From: Flavobacteriales bacterium UBA4110
GTDB taxonomy: Bacteria; Bacteroidota; Bacteroidia; Flavobacteriales; Weeksellaceae
DNA: 64,000 bases
Assembly (NCBI GenBank): GCA_002383165.1
Contig: DFXK01000002.1
Location: forward strand, 53,318 to 117,317
Direction: 5' to 3'
The notes under the pieces are model-generated. The model was not told where the DNA came from and ran no database searches. It saw only the letters and a list, made by a program, of their open reading frames with translations. A program made the position numbers and the translations under genes. Below, one piece after another: positions 18,107-26,730 of the stretch (position 1 is its first letter; each line of letters opens with the position of its first letter).

Positions 18107-18580
18107 TTATACAGGATAACCCTGAGCCAATTTTTCTATTTCTTCATACACTAAATCTACACCGCCAGAAGTAGAAATAAAATCGATTGGCTTGTCCTCA
18201 GAATTCCAAAAAGGACGGTTCATCCAAAGTGTAAATTCATCAAGGTTTCCAAAAATATCCTTACCAAAATTATAAAGATTGATTAATTTTAAAAGATGCT
18301 CGCTATAAATTGGATCCAAACCCTTTTCCTGATCTCTATAATTGCTAATGGTTCTTGGAGAAAGATTGATTACCGATGCCAGGGTTTTCTCTGGCATATT
18401 GATAGCATCTGCAAGCAAATAGAACACATCTGTTTTCAGACCTTCTCTTGCTTTTTTCAATAGTTTGTAATCGTCTTGTATAGAATATCGATTAAAGACG
18501 GAAGAACCAACACCATAAGTAGCAACTGGCTCTCCCACTTTTGATTTTTTAGAATTTTCGTTTTGTTTATAATATGCCAT
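18107..18580 (-). CDS. Xre/ParS-type antitoxin, first TA module
   Basis: This 157-residue protein has a helix-turn-helix region around residues 60-90 (MPEKTLASVINLSPRTISNY) and a C-terminal toxin-binding DUF2384 region with FGNLDEFTLWMNRPFW. The layout matches antitoxins of RES toxins, which bind the toxin and repress their own promoter. The N-terminal 30 residues are polar and probably disordered. The start at 18580 lies about 18 nt downstream of a perfect -7 box, with paired repeats behind it. Confidence 0.87.
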   Translation of the reverse strand: MAYYKQNENSKKSKVGEPVATYGVGSSVFNRYSIQDDYKLLKKAREGLKTDVFYLLADAINMPEKTLASVINLSPRTISNYRDQEKGLDPIYSEHLLKLINLYNFGKDIFGNLDEFTLWMNRPFWNSEDKPIDFISTSGGVDLVYEEIEKLAQGYPV

Positions 18581-18597
18581 CTTTGTATTTCTTTACA

Positions 18598-18638
18598 CAA
18601 AGATAGAATTTTTTCCAAAAACAAAACGAATTTTTTCC
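18598..18638 (-). promoter_or_regulatory. Promoter and repeat operator of the first RES/Xre module
   Basis: The -7 box TATCTTTG is at 18598-18605 (minus strand). Immediately upstream are two identical 11-nt repeats, GAATTTTTTCC on the plus strand at 18606-18616 and 18628-18638, 22 nt apart start to start, each with palindromic GAA/TTC arms. A TTTTG between them could be the -33 box. The repeats begin right after the aminotransferase stop. They are the likely antitoxin binding sites. Confidence 0.6.
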
Positions 18639-18640
18639 AT

Positions 18641-19894
18641 TTATTTTAAATTATTTAGTGCTTGTTCCAACTTCGGAAGACAGTCTTTAATATCCTCCAA
18701 AGAACAACCGCCCACAGAAGCTCTAAACCAAGGCACTGATTTATCATTTCCAAAGGCAGAAAACGGAACCAAAGCCATTCCTGCATTATTAATCAGATAG
18801 AAAACCAAATCTGTAGAATTTTCAATTTTACTTCCATCCGGAGCAGTTTTTCCAAGATAATCTAATTTGATGGTCAGATAAAGTGCACCCATTGGTGAGA
18901 TACTTTCCACAGCAAAACCTTTCGATTTCAAATCTTGGATTCCTGCGTGAAGTTCTTTCAGACTTGTATTCAGTTTTTGTTTATAATCCTCTAAGAAAGT
19001 ATCAACTGCAGAATCATCAGCTAAAAACTCAGCAACAGCTTCCTGTTCCGGTTTTGGCGCCCAAGCTCCAACGTGCGTCAAAAGAGCTTTCATTTTATCA
19101 ATCACCAAACTCGGTCCGAATCCCCAACCTACTCTAACACCTGTAGCAGCAAAACATTTGGAAGTTCCGTCAACATAAATCGTGTAATCTTTCATTTCCG
19201 GGTAAAGACTTACCGGATTGTAATGGTCTTCACCAAAAGTCAGCATTGCGTAGATTTGGTCGTACATCAAATAAAGCGGTTTCTCGTCTGCACCTCTTTT
19301 TTTATTTTCTTCCAAAACCAATTCACAAATCTCGGATAATTGCTCTTTTGTAAACATTGTTCCGGTTGGATTCAGTGGAGAACAGAGGCATAGCAGAACT
19401 GCTCCGTCAACATAAGGACGAAGGTCATCTGCTGTTGGTAAGAAATTATTACTTTCCTGAGTCTGAACTTCAACCGCGTTAGCAGTCGTTAAATAAGCAT
19501 AATGGTTGTTATTCCAAGAAGGAATTGGGTAAATCACTTTATCACCTTCGTCAACAATCGTTTTGAAAACTGCGTAAATCAAAGGTCTTGAACCAGCTGT
19601 AATCAAAATATCATTAGCCGAATAATCCAGATTCCAACGCTTTTTCAAGTCATTGCTTACGGAAGTTCTTAGAGACTGTAAACCGTTTGCAGGCGGATAA
19701 TTGGTCAGATTATTTTTATAAGCTTTCTCAATTTCCTGTTTCAATTCCGATGGAATTGGATAGATATTAGAATTAAGATCGCCGATTGTAAGATTCGAGA
19801 TTTGTGCACCTTTGGCTTTCAAATCGTTAACTTCATTTCCGATTTTGATAATTTCCGAACCAATCAGGTTAGATGCGAGTTTAGATACTTTCAC
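18641..19894 (-). CDS. PLP-dependent class I/II aminotransferase
   Basis: This 417-residue fold-type I enzyme resembles aspartate aminotransferases. Visible features are LTNYPPANGLQSLR, SPLNPTGT with Asn175, the PLP ring partner region YDQIYAML (Asp212, Tyr215), the Schiff-base lysine 246 in GTSKCFAATGVRVGW, and the FRASVGG C-terminal block. The lysine motif GTSKCF and the family context do not identify the amino acid substrate. It is a single gene upstream of the TA module, with a terminator-free junction of only a few bases. Confidence 0.85.
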   Translation of the reverse strand: MKVSKLASNLIGSEIIKIGNEVNDLKAKGAQISNLTIGDLNSNIYPIPSELKQEIEKAYKNNLTNYPPANGLQSLRTSVSNDLKKRWNLDYSANDILITAGSRPLIYAVFKTIVDEGDKVIYPIPSWNNNHYAYLTTANAVEVQTQESNNFLPTADDLRPYVDGAVLLCLCSPLNPTGTMFTKEQLSEICELVLEENKKRGADEKPLYLMYDQIYAMLTFGEDHYNPVSLYPEMKDYTIYVDGTSKCFAATGVRVGWGFGPSLVIDKMKALLTHVGAWAPKPEQEAVAEFLADDSAVDTFLEDYKQKLNTSLKELHAGIQDLKSKGFAVESISPMGALYLTIKLDYLGKTAPDGSKIENSTDLVFYLINNAGMALVPFSAFGNDKSVPWFRASVGGCSLEDIKDCLPKLEQALNNLK

Positions 19895-19998
19895 TTATTT
19901 ATTTTTTGATGTTTTTCCGAAACTTAATCCGGATTTCTACTTTTTATGATTTGCAAATTTCTTAAATGTAACAGATTAATTCAAGACATACAACAAAA

Positions 19999-20039
19999 AA
20001 AGTTCTCAAAACTAAATTACTTCAGTAATTGAGAACTTT
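19999..20039 (-). terminator. Terminator of the phosphoglucomutase gene
   Basis: An 11-bp stem (AAAGTTCTCAA / TTGAGAACTTT) encloses a small inner hairpin. It is flanked on the left by an A run, so a U run follows it on the minus transcript. Confidence 0.75.
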
Positions 20040-20087
20040 AGATTAAAAATATTTTAGATTATATTTTTATCTGATAAAAATTTTCAA

Positions 20088-21809
20088 CTACAGATTCAAA
20101 TCCTGTTTTACCTTAGCAATCTTCTCTTCAAGCTTAGGAAGTTTTGCAACAAAATCTTCTTTTGAAGTAATGCTGTCTTTTACAGAAACATAGAATTTAA
20201 TCTTTGGTTCGGTTCCGGAAGGACGAACACAAACTTTAGTCCCATCTTGAGTATAGAAAATCAACACGTTAGACTTTGGAATATCATCCATTACTTTTTT
20301 CTCGTTCTTAGAAACTACGAAACAAGTCTGCTCTTTGAAATCCTTCACTTCTTCTACAGGAGAACCAGCAATCTCTTTCGGTGGATTACTTCTGAAATCA
20401 CTCATCATCTGCGTGATTTCTTCAGCTCCAGTTCTACCCTTTCTTACGACATTAATTAAGCCTTCGTAATAGAACCCAACTTCTTTGTAGATGTCAATCA
20501 TATATTCGTAAACCGTTGTGCCATTGGCTTTGCACCAAGCAGCGATTTCACAAGCCGTCAAAATTGAACCACAAGAATCTTTGTCACGAACGAAATCTCC
20601 AGTCATAAAACCGAAACTTTCTTCGCCTCCACAAATGAATTTTTCCTGACCTTCAAAATCACGAATCATTTTTCCAATCCATTTGAAACCAGTCAATCCA
20701 ACTTTGCAATCCACTCCAAATTTCTCCGCAACATCAAAGAAAACATCAGAAGTCACAATTGTAGAACCAATGAACTCTTTTCCAGTAATTTTACCAGCTT
20801 TTTTCCATTGGTCAAGGATATAATAAGTTAAGATTGTATTGGTTTGATTTCCGTTCAGAAGTTGCATTTCTCCTTCAAGGTTTCTAACTGCAATTCCTAA
20901 TCTGTCGCCGTCTGGGTCTGTTCCGATAACGATATCAGCATTGGTAATTCTCGCCAAATCCATTGCCATAGAAAGTGCAGCAGGTTCTTCTGGATTCGGG
21001 GAAGCCACCGTTGGGAAATTTCCGCTTGGAATCATTTGTTCCGAAACCAAATCTAATTTGGTAAATCCAGCTTTCTTCAATGCTTTTGGAACCGTTGTAT
21101 AGGTTGTTCCGTGGATTGATGTGAAAACGATGTTCAGATTATCTCTTCCAACATTTTGATAAAGAGAATTTTCCATACAAGCATCGATGTAAACATCATC
21201 TTGGTCTTCGCCAACCCATTCGATTAGGTCATCATTTCCATTAAATTTGATATCTTCAAACTTGGTTGCATAAACTTCTCTGATGATATTTTCATCATCC
21301 GGCGGAACGATTTGCGCACCGTCATTCCAATACACTTTGTAACCGTTATATTCCGGTGGATTGTGAGAAGCCGTCAAAACGATTCCTGCATTACATTTTT
21401 TATCTCTTACTGTGAAAGACAATTCAGGCGTTGGGCGATGTTCCTTGAACAACAGAACCTTGATTCCGTTAGCTGTCAAAACATCAGCAACGATTTTTCC
21501 GAATTCTTTTGAGTTATTACGAACGTCATAAGCAATTGCTACTTTGATTTCTTCCCCAGAAAATTGCTGATGAAGATAATTAGCAAGTCCTTGAGTAGCC
21601 TGCCCTAATGTGTACTTATTTAAACGATTGGTTCCAACACCCATCACACCACGCATTCCTCCTGTTCCGAATTCTAATTCTCTGTAAAAAGAATCTTCCA
21701 AATCTGGCGAATTTGAATCAATGAGGGCTTGAACAGCTGTCTTGGTTTCAAGGTCGAAAGCATCAAGAAGCCAAAGTTTTGCTTTATCTAATGTTGATAA
21801 TTCTGTCAT
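20088..21809 (-). CDS. Phosphoglucomutase / phosphomannomutase
   Basis: This 573-residue alpha-D-phosphohexomutase interconverts hexose 1- and 6-phosphates. It has the active-site phosphoserine Ser148 in TASHNPPEYNGYK, the Mg loop GTDPDGDRLG (Asp298, Asp300, Asp302), the sugar-binding GGEESFGF and the phosphate-binding RPSGTEPKIK. The length fits the PGM2-like group rather than bacterial GlmM. A GIN-domain lipoprotein gene lies 18 nt downstream and could be co-transcribed. The exact sugar preference is not decided by the sequence. Confidence 0.92.
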   Translation of the reverse strand: MTELSTLDKAKLWLLDAFDLETKTAVQALIDSNSPDLEDSFYRELEFGTGGMRGVMGVGTNRLNKYTLGQATQGLANYLHQQFSGEEIKVAIAYDVRNNSKEFGKIVADVLTANGIKVLLFKEHRPTPELSFTVRDKKCNAGIVLTASHNPPEYNGYKVYWNDGAQIVPPDDENIIREVYATKFEDIKFNGNDDLIEWVGEDQDDVYIDACMENSLYQNVGRDNLNIVFTSIHGTTYTTVPKALKKAGFTKLDLVSEQMIPSGNFPTVASPNPEEPAALSMAMDLARITNADIVIGTDPDGDRLGIAVRNLEGEMQLLNGNQTNTILTYYILDQWKKAGKITGKEFIGSTIVTSDVFFDVAEKFGVDCKVGLTGFKWIGKMIRDFEGQEKFICGGEESFGFMTGDFVRDKDSCGSILTACEIAAWCKANGTTVYEYMIDIYKEVGFYYEGLINVVRKGRTGAEEITQMMSDFRSNPPKEIAGSPVEEVKDFKEQTCFVVSKNEKKVMDDIPKSNVLIFYTQDGTKVCVRPSGTEPKIKFYVSVKDSITSKEDFVAKLPKLEEKIAKVKQDLNL

Positions 21810-21827
21810 TATTTATAGTTTTTTGTT

Positions 21828-22568
21828 TTAATTAATTTTCTTGTTTTCCAAAGTTGCTTTTTCAGTTACTTTCAGTTTTTTCGAAGGATTTCCATAATAA
21901 ATCAATTTCGAAGTATTACCGATTTTTCCTTTGATTTCTTCATCTACGTTCAGTTCTGCATAATTTCCGTTCTGAGATTCGATTTCCAAATCTTTGATGT
22001 ACCAATACGGCGAAATAATACTCGCTGTATCTTTAATATTAAGCTTGGCTAAAGTCGTTTTTCCCAACAGATTAGCTCGGCTTTTGTTCGTCATTTCAAT
22101 CTCCGACTTTTCTGAAATCACTGAACCTATAAATTTAGCATTATCTTTTAAATGAAGCGCGAAATTTTCAACTTTCATTTGGCTTGAAATGTTAAGTTCT
22201 ACAGAATCAGCTATTTTAATCACATCAAAAGGGTTTTTGCCATAAATCGTAATATTATAGAAATCTACTTTATCAGTTTCGCTTTTCTCCGAAATTGACA
22301 GATTTTTGTCTTTAACCTCAATATTAAGATTATCAAAAAAATTAGGGTAAGTTTCTACATTTACAAAGTTATGTGGACTTTGAACATAAAACACCCGGAA
22401 TTTTCCTTTCAAATCGAGTTTTGAAAACTCAGAAAGCTCAATGTCTTTGGATTGGATTTCGCCTTTTGGAGATACTTTTCCGCAGGAAATAGCAATTATC
22501 GAAAAGATAAAGAGATATGTAACGGAATTAAGAATTTGTTTCAATTGAGTAATTTTTAGTCGAAGCAA
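21828..22568 (-). CDS. Head-GIN domain (DUF2807) lipoprotein
   Basis: The 246-residue protein has a hydrophobic stretch (about 18-28) followed by ISCGK, a lipobox with Cys29, so it is likely a lipoprotein. The rest is a beta-helix-like chain of short repeats typical of putative auto-transporter adhesin head-GIN domains: DLKGKFRVFYVQ, ITIYGKNPFDVIKIADS and NLLGKTTLAKLNI. Function is unknown. The ATG at 22568 gives an unusually long charged n-region before the hydrophobic core. A second GIN protein is encoded at 28672-29484. Confidence 0.72.
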   Translation of the reverse strand: MLRLKITQLKQILNSVTYLFIFSIIAISCGKVSPKGEIQSKDIELSEFSKLDLKGKFRVFYVQSPHNFVNVETYPNFFDNLNIEVKDKNLSISEKSETDKVDFYNITIYGKNPFDVIKIADSVELNISSQMKVENFALHLKDNAKFIGSVISEKSEIEMTNKSRANLLGKTTLAKLNIKDTASIISPYWYIKDLEIESQNGNYAELNVDEEIKGKIGNTSKLIYYGNPSKKLKVTEKATLENKKIN

Positions 22569-22606
22569 TTTACAATTATTTTCAGAAAATCAGAAGATGA
22601 CTTTAA

Positions 22607-23056
22607 TCAAAAAGAAAGTCCGCCGTATCTTACGAAACTTCCTAATAGTAACATCAAAACACCGATTGTTGTCACAGATAAAATATGAAAAGCCATTAAT
22701 GGTAAAGTTTTAGCAGTCAGTTTTGGAATCACAAAAAAATTAGCGCTGATTGCAAACAATACAGTTATTAAAAGTAAAATCAGTTTTAAAGAAATAACCG
22801 TTTCGATGGGATTCGAAAAATGAAACCAATTTGAAAATCCAATCCCGAATTTGTAAGACATCCAAACGCCAGAAATGACCATCAAAAGCAAAGCAGGAAT
22901 TCCTATTTTCTCATACTTTCGTTCGAAATCGAGAAGGATTTCCACATCCTTTTTTTTCAAAACTTCTGGCAAAATTGTTACCGCTAAAATCAAATGTCCG
23001 CCAACCCAAACCGTAGCGCCTAAAAGATGGATAATCAATAGCAAATGATGACTCAT
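22607..23056 (-). CDS. CopD-like four-helix membrane protein
   Basis: This 149-residue protein has four predicted membrane helices (about 5-28, 52-70, 84-104 and 116-138). HLLGATVWVGGHL in helix 1 and LLMVISGVWMSY in helix 2 carry His and Trp residues typical of the CopD/YozB group, which may bind copper or heme. It precedes nothing copper-related here and is encoded 2 nt downstream of a glycosyltransferase. The family name is a guess from helix pattern and motifs. Confidence 0.6.
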   Translation of the reverse strand: MSHHLLLIIHLLGATVWVGGHLILAVTILPEVLKKKDVEILLDFERKYEKIGIPALLLMVISGVWMSYKFGIGFSNWFHFSNPIETVISLKLILLLITVLFAISANFFVIPKLTAKTLPLMAFHILSVTTIGVLMLLLGSFVRYGGLSF

Positions 23057-23058
23057 AA

Positions 23059-24012
23059 TTAAATCATTTCTTCGATGTGATAATTCTTGTGCTCACGGTT
23101 GGTTCTGATAATCAATTCGCCTAAAAATCCTGCTACAAAAAGTAAACTTCCCAAAATCATCATCGTCAATGCAATGAAAAACCAAGGATTATCAGCATTC
23201 AGATTTCCATAGATTTTGAATACGTAAACGTCAATCAGTTTTGAAACACCTAACCAAATTGCAGATAAAAATCCGATGATAAACATCAAAGTTCCAGCTG
23301 CGCCAAAGAAATGCATTGGTCTTCCACCAAATCTGCTTACAAACCAAAGTGTCACTAAATCCAAAAAACCACGAACAAAACGTTCGGTCCCGAATTTCGA
23401 AGTTCCATAAGGTCTTGCCTGATGCTGAACCGGTTTTTCCGTAATATTTTTGAAACCTGCATTAGCAGCCAAAACCGGAATGTAACGATGCATATCGCCA
23501 TAAACATCAATGGATTTTACAACTTGTTTTCTATAAGCTTTCAATCCACAATTGAAATCGTGTAGCGAAACTCCCGAAACCTTTCTAGCTGCCGCATTGA
23601 AGAGTTTTGACGGAATATTTTTGGTCATCACATTATCGAAACGTTTCTTTTTCCAACCGGAGACAATGTCGTAATTGCCAGCAGTTACCATTTCGTAAAG
23701 CTCAGGGATTTCTTCTGGAAAATCCTGTAAATCAGCGTCCATTGTGATAATTACGTCGCCATTTACTTTTTCGAAAGCAGCGTGAAGCGCCTGAGATTTT
23801 CCATAGTTTTTAGAGAATTTAATCCCGTGAATCTGCGGATTTTGGATTTTCATATTTTCTATGATAGACCAAGACAAATCCGTGCTTCCGTCATCTATGA
23901 ACCAAACTTCGTAAGATAATTTGTTATCTCGACAAACTTGGTCGATTCTGGTAAAGAGTTCTTCCAAAGAGTCTTGTTCATTAAGCAATGGAACGATTAT
24001 AGAAAGATTCAT
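23059..24012 (-). CDS. Family 2 glycosyltransferase, DPM1/GtrB-like, membrane-anchored
   Basis: This 317-residue protein has a GT-A domain with the start LSIIVPLLNEQDSLEELF, WFIDDGSTD, MDADLQDFPEE (metal-binding DxD-type), SGWKKKRFDN and GTSKFGTERF. Two C-terminal membrane helices follow (about 232-258 and 275-300). Enzymes of this type move a sugar to undecaprenyl or dolichol-like phosphate for envelope glycans. The stop lies 2 nt before the CopD-like gene. Confidence 0.88.
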   Translation of the reverse strand: MNLSIIVPLLNEQDSLEELFTRIDQVCRDNKLSYEVWFIDDGSTDLSWSIIENMKIQNPQIHGIKFSKNYGKSQALHAAFEKVNGDVIITMDADLQDFPEEIPELYEMVTAGNYDIVSGWKKKRFDNVMTKNIPSKLFNAAARKVSGVSLHDFNCGLKAYRKQVVKSIDVYGDMHRYIPVLAANAGFKNITEKPVQHQARPYGTSKFGTERFVRGFLDLVTLWFVSRFGGRPMHFFGAAGTLMFIIGFLSAIWLGVSKLIDVYVFKIYGNLNADNPWFFIALTMMILGSLLFVAGFLGELIIRTNREHKNYHIEEMI

Positions 24013-24120
24013 TTTTTATAAAAAGATGTTAGATGTTTTGATTTCAGATATTAGAATTTTTAATTTTAAAGTAAATTACTTGTTTAAATAAAACCTTTTA
24101 ATTGATTATTATTCAATATC

Positions 24121-24708
24121 TTATTCGTAGCGTTTCTTGTTTTTCAAAAATCCTGCAATCACGATAGACAAAAGTAAATAAAATAGTAAAACGCCTCCAA
24201 AAATAGCAGACAAAAAACTGAATGAAAAATAATTAATATTTTGCTTTTTGGCGCCATTGATACCGATGCTCATTTTTTTGTACTCATCATTCAAGCTTTT
24301 AATTTTTTCCGTGTCTTTTGGGTTTATCTCTTTGATTTGCTTATTGTAAGACTCATCCAACTTTGTCAATTCTGATTCAATATGTTGATGATTCAGCATA
24401 TCTCTGGCATCTGTATCAACATAATTAAGAAACAAAAAAATCGACATAAAAGATAGAAACCCTCCAACAAATAATGTTATAAAAATCTGTTTAAAGGCCT
24501 GAGGATAAGTGATTTCTCCAATATTCTTTCTCAGATAATAAACAGAAAGAAACCCCATTAAACTATAAATGAAAGTTAATCCAAACGCATTAACATTAAT
24601 TGATATGTTAAAATAATCTGGTCCTGCGAAAAAATAATACACTACGAAGAATAAAAACATAGTGATTGCGTACAAACCAAAGCCAAAGGCTATCGGGTTT
24701 TTTGTCAT
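24121..24708 (-). CDS. DUF4199 membrane protein
   Basis: The 195-residue protein has four membrane helices (about 8-28, 38-58, 74-93 and 160-187), with a charged coiled region between helices 3 and 4 (about 100-150). NPIAFGFGLYAITMF and TYPQAFKQIFITLFVGG match the DUF4199 pattern of Bacteroidota. Function is unknown; the gene often lies upstream of a GT2 glycosyltransferase, as here (108 nt spacer). Confidence 0.8.
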   Translation of the reverse strand: MTKNPIAFGFGLYAITMFLFFVVYYFFAGPDYFNISINVNAFGLTFIYSLMGFLSVYYLRKNIGEITYPQAFKQIFITLFVGGFLSFMSIFLFLNYVDTDARDMLNHQHIESELTKLDESYNKQIKEINPKDTEKIKSLNDEYKKMSIGINGAKKQNINYFSFSFLSAIFGGVLLFYLLLSIVIAGFLKNKKRYE

Positions 24709-24821
24709 AAATCTAAATTTTGATACTTAATTAATAAAAAAAATGAAAAATTTTGTCCTTAATAATCAATTTATTAACCTCAATTATATCGATAGTTAAA
24801 GGATTTTTCATTAATTCTGTT

Positions 24822-24850
24822 TTTGAAATTGCAATATTTTTCTATCTTTG
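24822..24850 (+). promoter_or_regulatory. Promoter of the SRP RNA gene
   Basis: TTTG at 24822-24825 and TATCTTTG at 24843-24850 are separated by 17 nt, a textbook Bacteroidota promoter. The RNA begins about 5 nt after the -7 box. Confidence 0.8.
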
Positions 24851-24854
24851 CATC

Positions 24855-24950
24855 GGCAAGTCCTAAACAACCAGCTCCTGAGAATCCTCCAGGGTGGGAA
24901 CGCAGCAAAGGTAATCGGTTGTAGCGGTGTGATTTAGGTAGCTTGCCATT
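24855..24950 (+). ncRNA. ffs: Small signal recognition particle RNA (4.5S)
   Basis: The RNA folds with GGCAAG at 24855-24860 paired to CTTGCC at 24942-24947. The apical Ffh-binding element is clear: CAGGGTGGGAACGCAGCAAAGG-type sequence near 24889-24910, with the conserved GGAA tetraloop and the asymmetric AGCA side. It binds Ffh to target nascent membrane proteins. A T run directly after the closing helix acts as the terminator. The size of about 95 nt is normal for the small bacterial form. Confidence 0.95.
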
Positions 24951-24965
24951 TTTTATTTCTATAGG

Positions 24966-25014
24966 TTAAGAGATTAAGCCATATTCAAGATTTTGAATTG
25001 ACTTAATCTCTTAA
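24966..25014 (+). terminator. Inverted repeat between ffs and UPF0173 gene
   Basis: A 13-bp perfect stem (TTAAGAGATTAAG / CTTAATCTCTTAA) is followed on the plus strand by seven Ts. It can stop readthrough from ffs and, as a hairpin without a good U run, may also mark the end of the minus-strand hydrolase gene. Confidence 0.65.
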
Positions 25015-25022
25015 TTTTTTTG

Positions 25023-25706
25023 TTAGAATTCGAACTCCTCTCCTAATTTCGGTAAAGAAAACTCGATGTTTTTATCAGAGAAATGCTTTTTAGCCTCTTC
25101 GTGATTAATTTCAATCGGTGGAAAAGTATCGAAATGACAACCAATCACTTTTGGTGTTTTCAATAATTCTGATGCTGCAAATGCTGCTTTTCTAGGACAC
25201 ATTGTGTAATGTTTTCCAACCGGAAGAATTGATAAATCTAATTTTCCGAAAACCTGCGGAAACAAGCTCATTTCTGCAGTTACGCCTGTATCTCCAGCCA
25301 AATAAAGATTTCTTCCGTCAGCAAATCTAAAAATATATCCAGAAGCCAACCCTCCATAAGAACCGTCCGGGAAAGAACTTGTATGTAATGCAGGAACCAT
25401 CGAAATTTTCAAACCTTCCAATTTCGCAGAACCTCCGAAATTGATATCAATATTATTAGAATGTCCAAAATATCCACAAATCTCTGGTTGACCGATTACG
25501 GTTGCATCAGGATGATTTTCTAGAACTTCTTTCACGTCTGCAATATGGTCGCCGTGAGCGTGTGTAATCAAAACATAATCGATTTTCTGAGCTTTGATAT
25601 CAAAACCAGATTTTGCTTTCTGATAGTTATAAAAAGGGTCAGAAAGGATTGTTACGCCGTTATATGTGAACAAAAAACAGTTTTGTCCTAAGAATTTTAT
25701 TTTCAT
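25023..25706 (-). CDS. UPF0173 metallo-beta-lactamase-fold metal-dependent hydrolase
   Basis: The 227-residue protein has the two-metal MBL motif THAHGDH (around residue 50), preceded by LSDPFY. PALHTSSFPDG, YLAGDTG and GCHFDTFPPIE supply the later metal ligands. It matches UPF0173 in length and motif order. The substrate is unknown. It is encoded 14 nt downstream of menA and may belong to the same transcript, without evidence that it acts on quinones. Confidence 0.88.
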   Translation of the reverse strand: MKIKFLGQNCFLFTYNGVTILSDPFYNYQKAKSGFDIKAQKIDYVLITHAHGDHIADVKEVLENHPDATVIGQPEICGYFGHSNNIDINFGGSAKLEGLKISMVPALHTSSFPDGSYGGLASGYIFRFADGRNLYLAGDTGVTAEMSLFPQVFGKLDLSILPVGKHYTMCPRKAAFAASELLKTPKVIGCHFDTFPPIEINHEEAKKHFSDKNIEFSLPKLGEEFEF

Positions 25707-25720
25707 TTTTATTTGATTTG

Positions 25721-26656
25721 TTAATTAACAAAATTAAGTCCGACAGCGGTCAAAACAGCCATCATAAAAGTTAAGATTCCAACTTGTTTTAGGAATGGGT
25801 CTAGTAATTTAGGCTCCTGGATTTTCATAATGGTTCTTCTCAACTTCATAAAAGGGAACATCAGAATCATCACGATAAATGGATAATAAACAACACCTTG
25901 ATTGCTGTTGGCGAAGTTAATCATCAGAAAAGTAAGCATTAGCAAAATCGGAAGTTGTAACAATATGATTTCATAAATCATCGCTTTTTTGTATCCCAAT
26001 CTCAATGCAAAAGTTTTCTTTCCGGATAATTCGTCATTCACAATATCTCTCATATTATTGAGATTTAGAACTGCCATACTCAACATTCCAATAGCTGAAG
26101 CTGGAATCAAAATATCGTAATCGAAGGTTTTTGTGAACAGAAAATAACTCCCACAAACCGAAACCAATCCGAAGAAGATGAATACAAAAACATCTCCTAA
26201 TCCCAAATACCCATAAGGTTTTTTACCCACCGTATAACCAATCGCAGCCAAAATACAAGCCACTCCTAAGCCTATAAAAATCCAGAATTCTCTGATATTC
26301 GATGGATAAAAAGCAACATACAACAATGCAACTGTTGCAGCAAAAGATAAAATTGATAACAAAATCACAGCATTTCTCATTTGAGTTGCAGTTATTTTCC
26401 CGGAGGCCACAGCTCTTTGTTCTGCTTCCCCTATTCTATTTTTGTCGGTTCCTTTTACGCCATCGCCATAATCGTTGGCAAAATTGGAAAGAATTTGATA
26501 TAATAAAGTTACTAAAAGCGCCAAAGCAAAAATTCTCCAATCCCAAGTGCCTCCATTTTCAGAAAGTCTCCATTTTGCAATGAAAGCTCCCATAATAATT
26601 CCACTCAAAGAAAGTGGTAATGTTCTAAGCCTTGCGGCTTGTATCCAATGTTTCAT
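25721..26656 (-). CDS. menA: 1,4-dihydroxy-2-naphthoate polyprenyltransferase
   Basis: This 311-residue UbiA-family membrane enzyme attaches the prenyl tail in menaquinone synthesis. It has eight to nine hydrophobic helices. The first prenyl-diphosphate site is NFANDYGDGVKGTDKNR and the second is LNNMRDIVND. The N-terminus WIQAARLRTLPLSLSG is typical of MenA. It lies 74 nt downstream of menB in the same direction, with a palindromic AT-rich spacer between. Confidence 0.92.
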   Translation of the reverse strand: MKHWIQAARLRTLPLSLSGIIMGAFIAKWRLSENGGTWDWRIFALALLVTLLYQILSNFANDYGDGVKGTDKNRIGEAEQRAVASGKITATQMRNAVILLSILSFAATVALLYVAFYPSNIREFWIFIGLGVACILAAIGYTVGKKPYGYLGLGDVFVFIFFGLVSVCGSYFLFTKTFDYDILIPASAIGMLSMAVLNLNNMRDIVNDELSGKKTFALRLGYKKAMIYEIILLQLPILLMLTFLMINFANSNQGVVYYPFIVMILMFPFMKLRRTIMKIQEPKLLDPFLKQVGILTFMMAVLTAVGLNFVN

Positions 26657-26680
26657 ATAATTATAAACGATAAATGATAG

Positions 26681-26725
26681 TTGATAAATGATGATTGATA
26701 TCGTTTATCATTCATCATTTATCAA
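26681..26725. repeat. AT-rich palindrome between menB and menA
   Basis: TTGATAAATGATGA (26681-26694) is the exact reverse complement of 26712-26725. The surrounding bases repeat the same words (ATAAATGAT, CGTTTATCATT). This fills the intergenic gap. Confidence 0.6.
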
Positions 26726-26730
26726 TTATT

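Noticed and set aside
24966..25014. This hairpin as part of the SRP RNA
   Set aside because: The SRP RNA closes its helix at 24947 with its own T run; this is a separate stem.
26681..26725. The menB-menA palindrome as a terminator
   Set aside because: No T run follows it on the minus strand, and menA directly follows.
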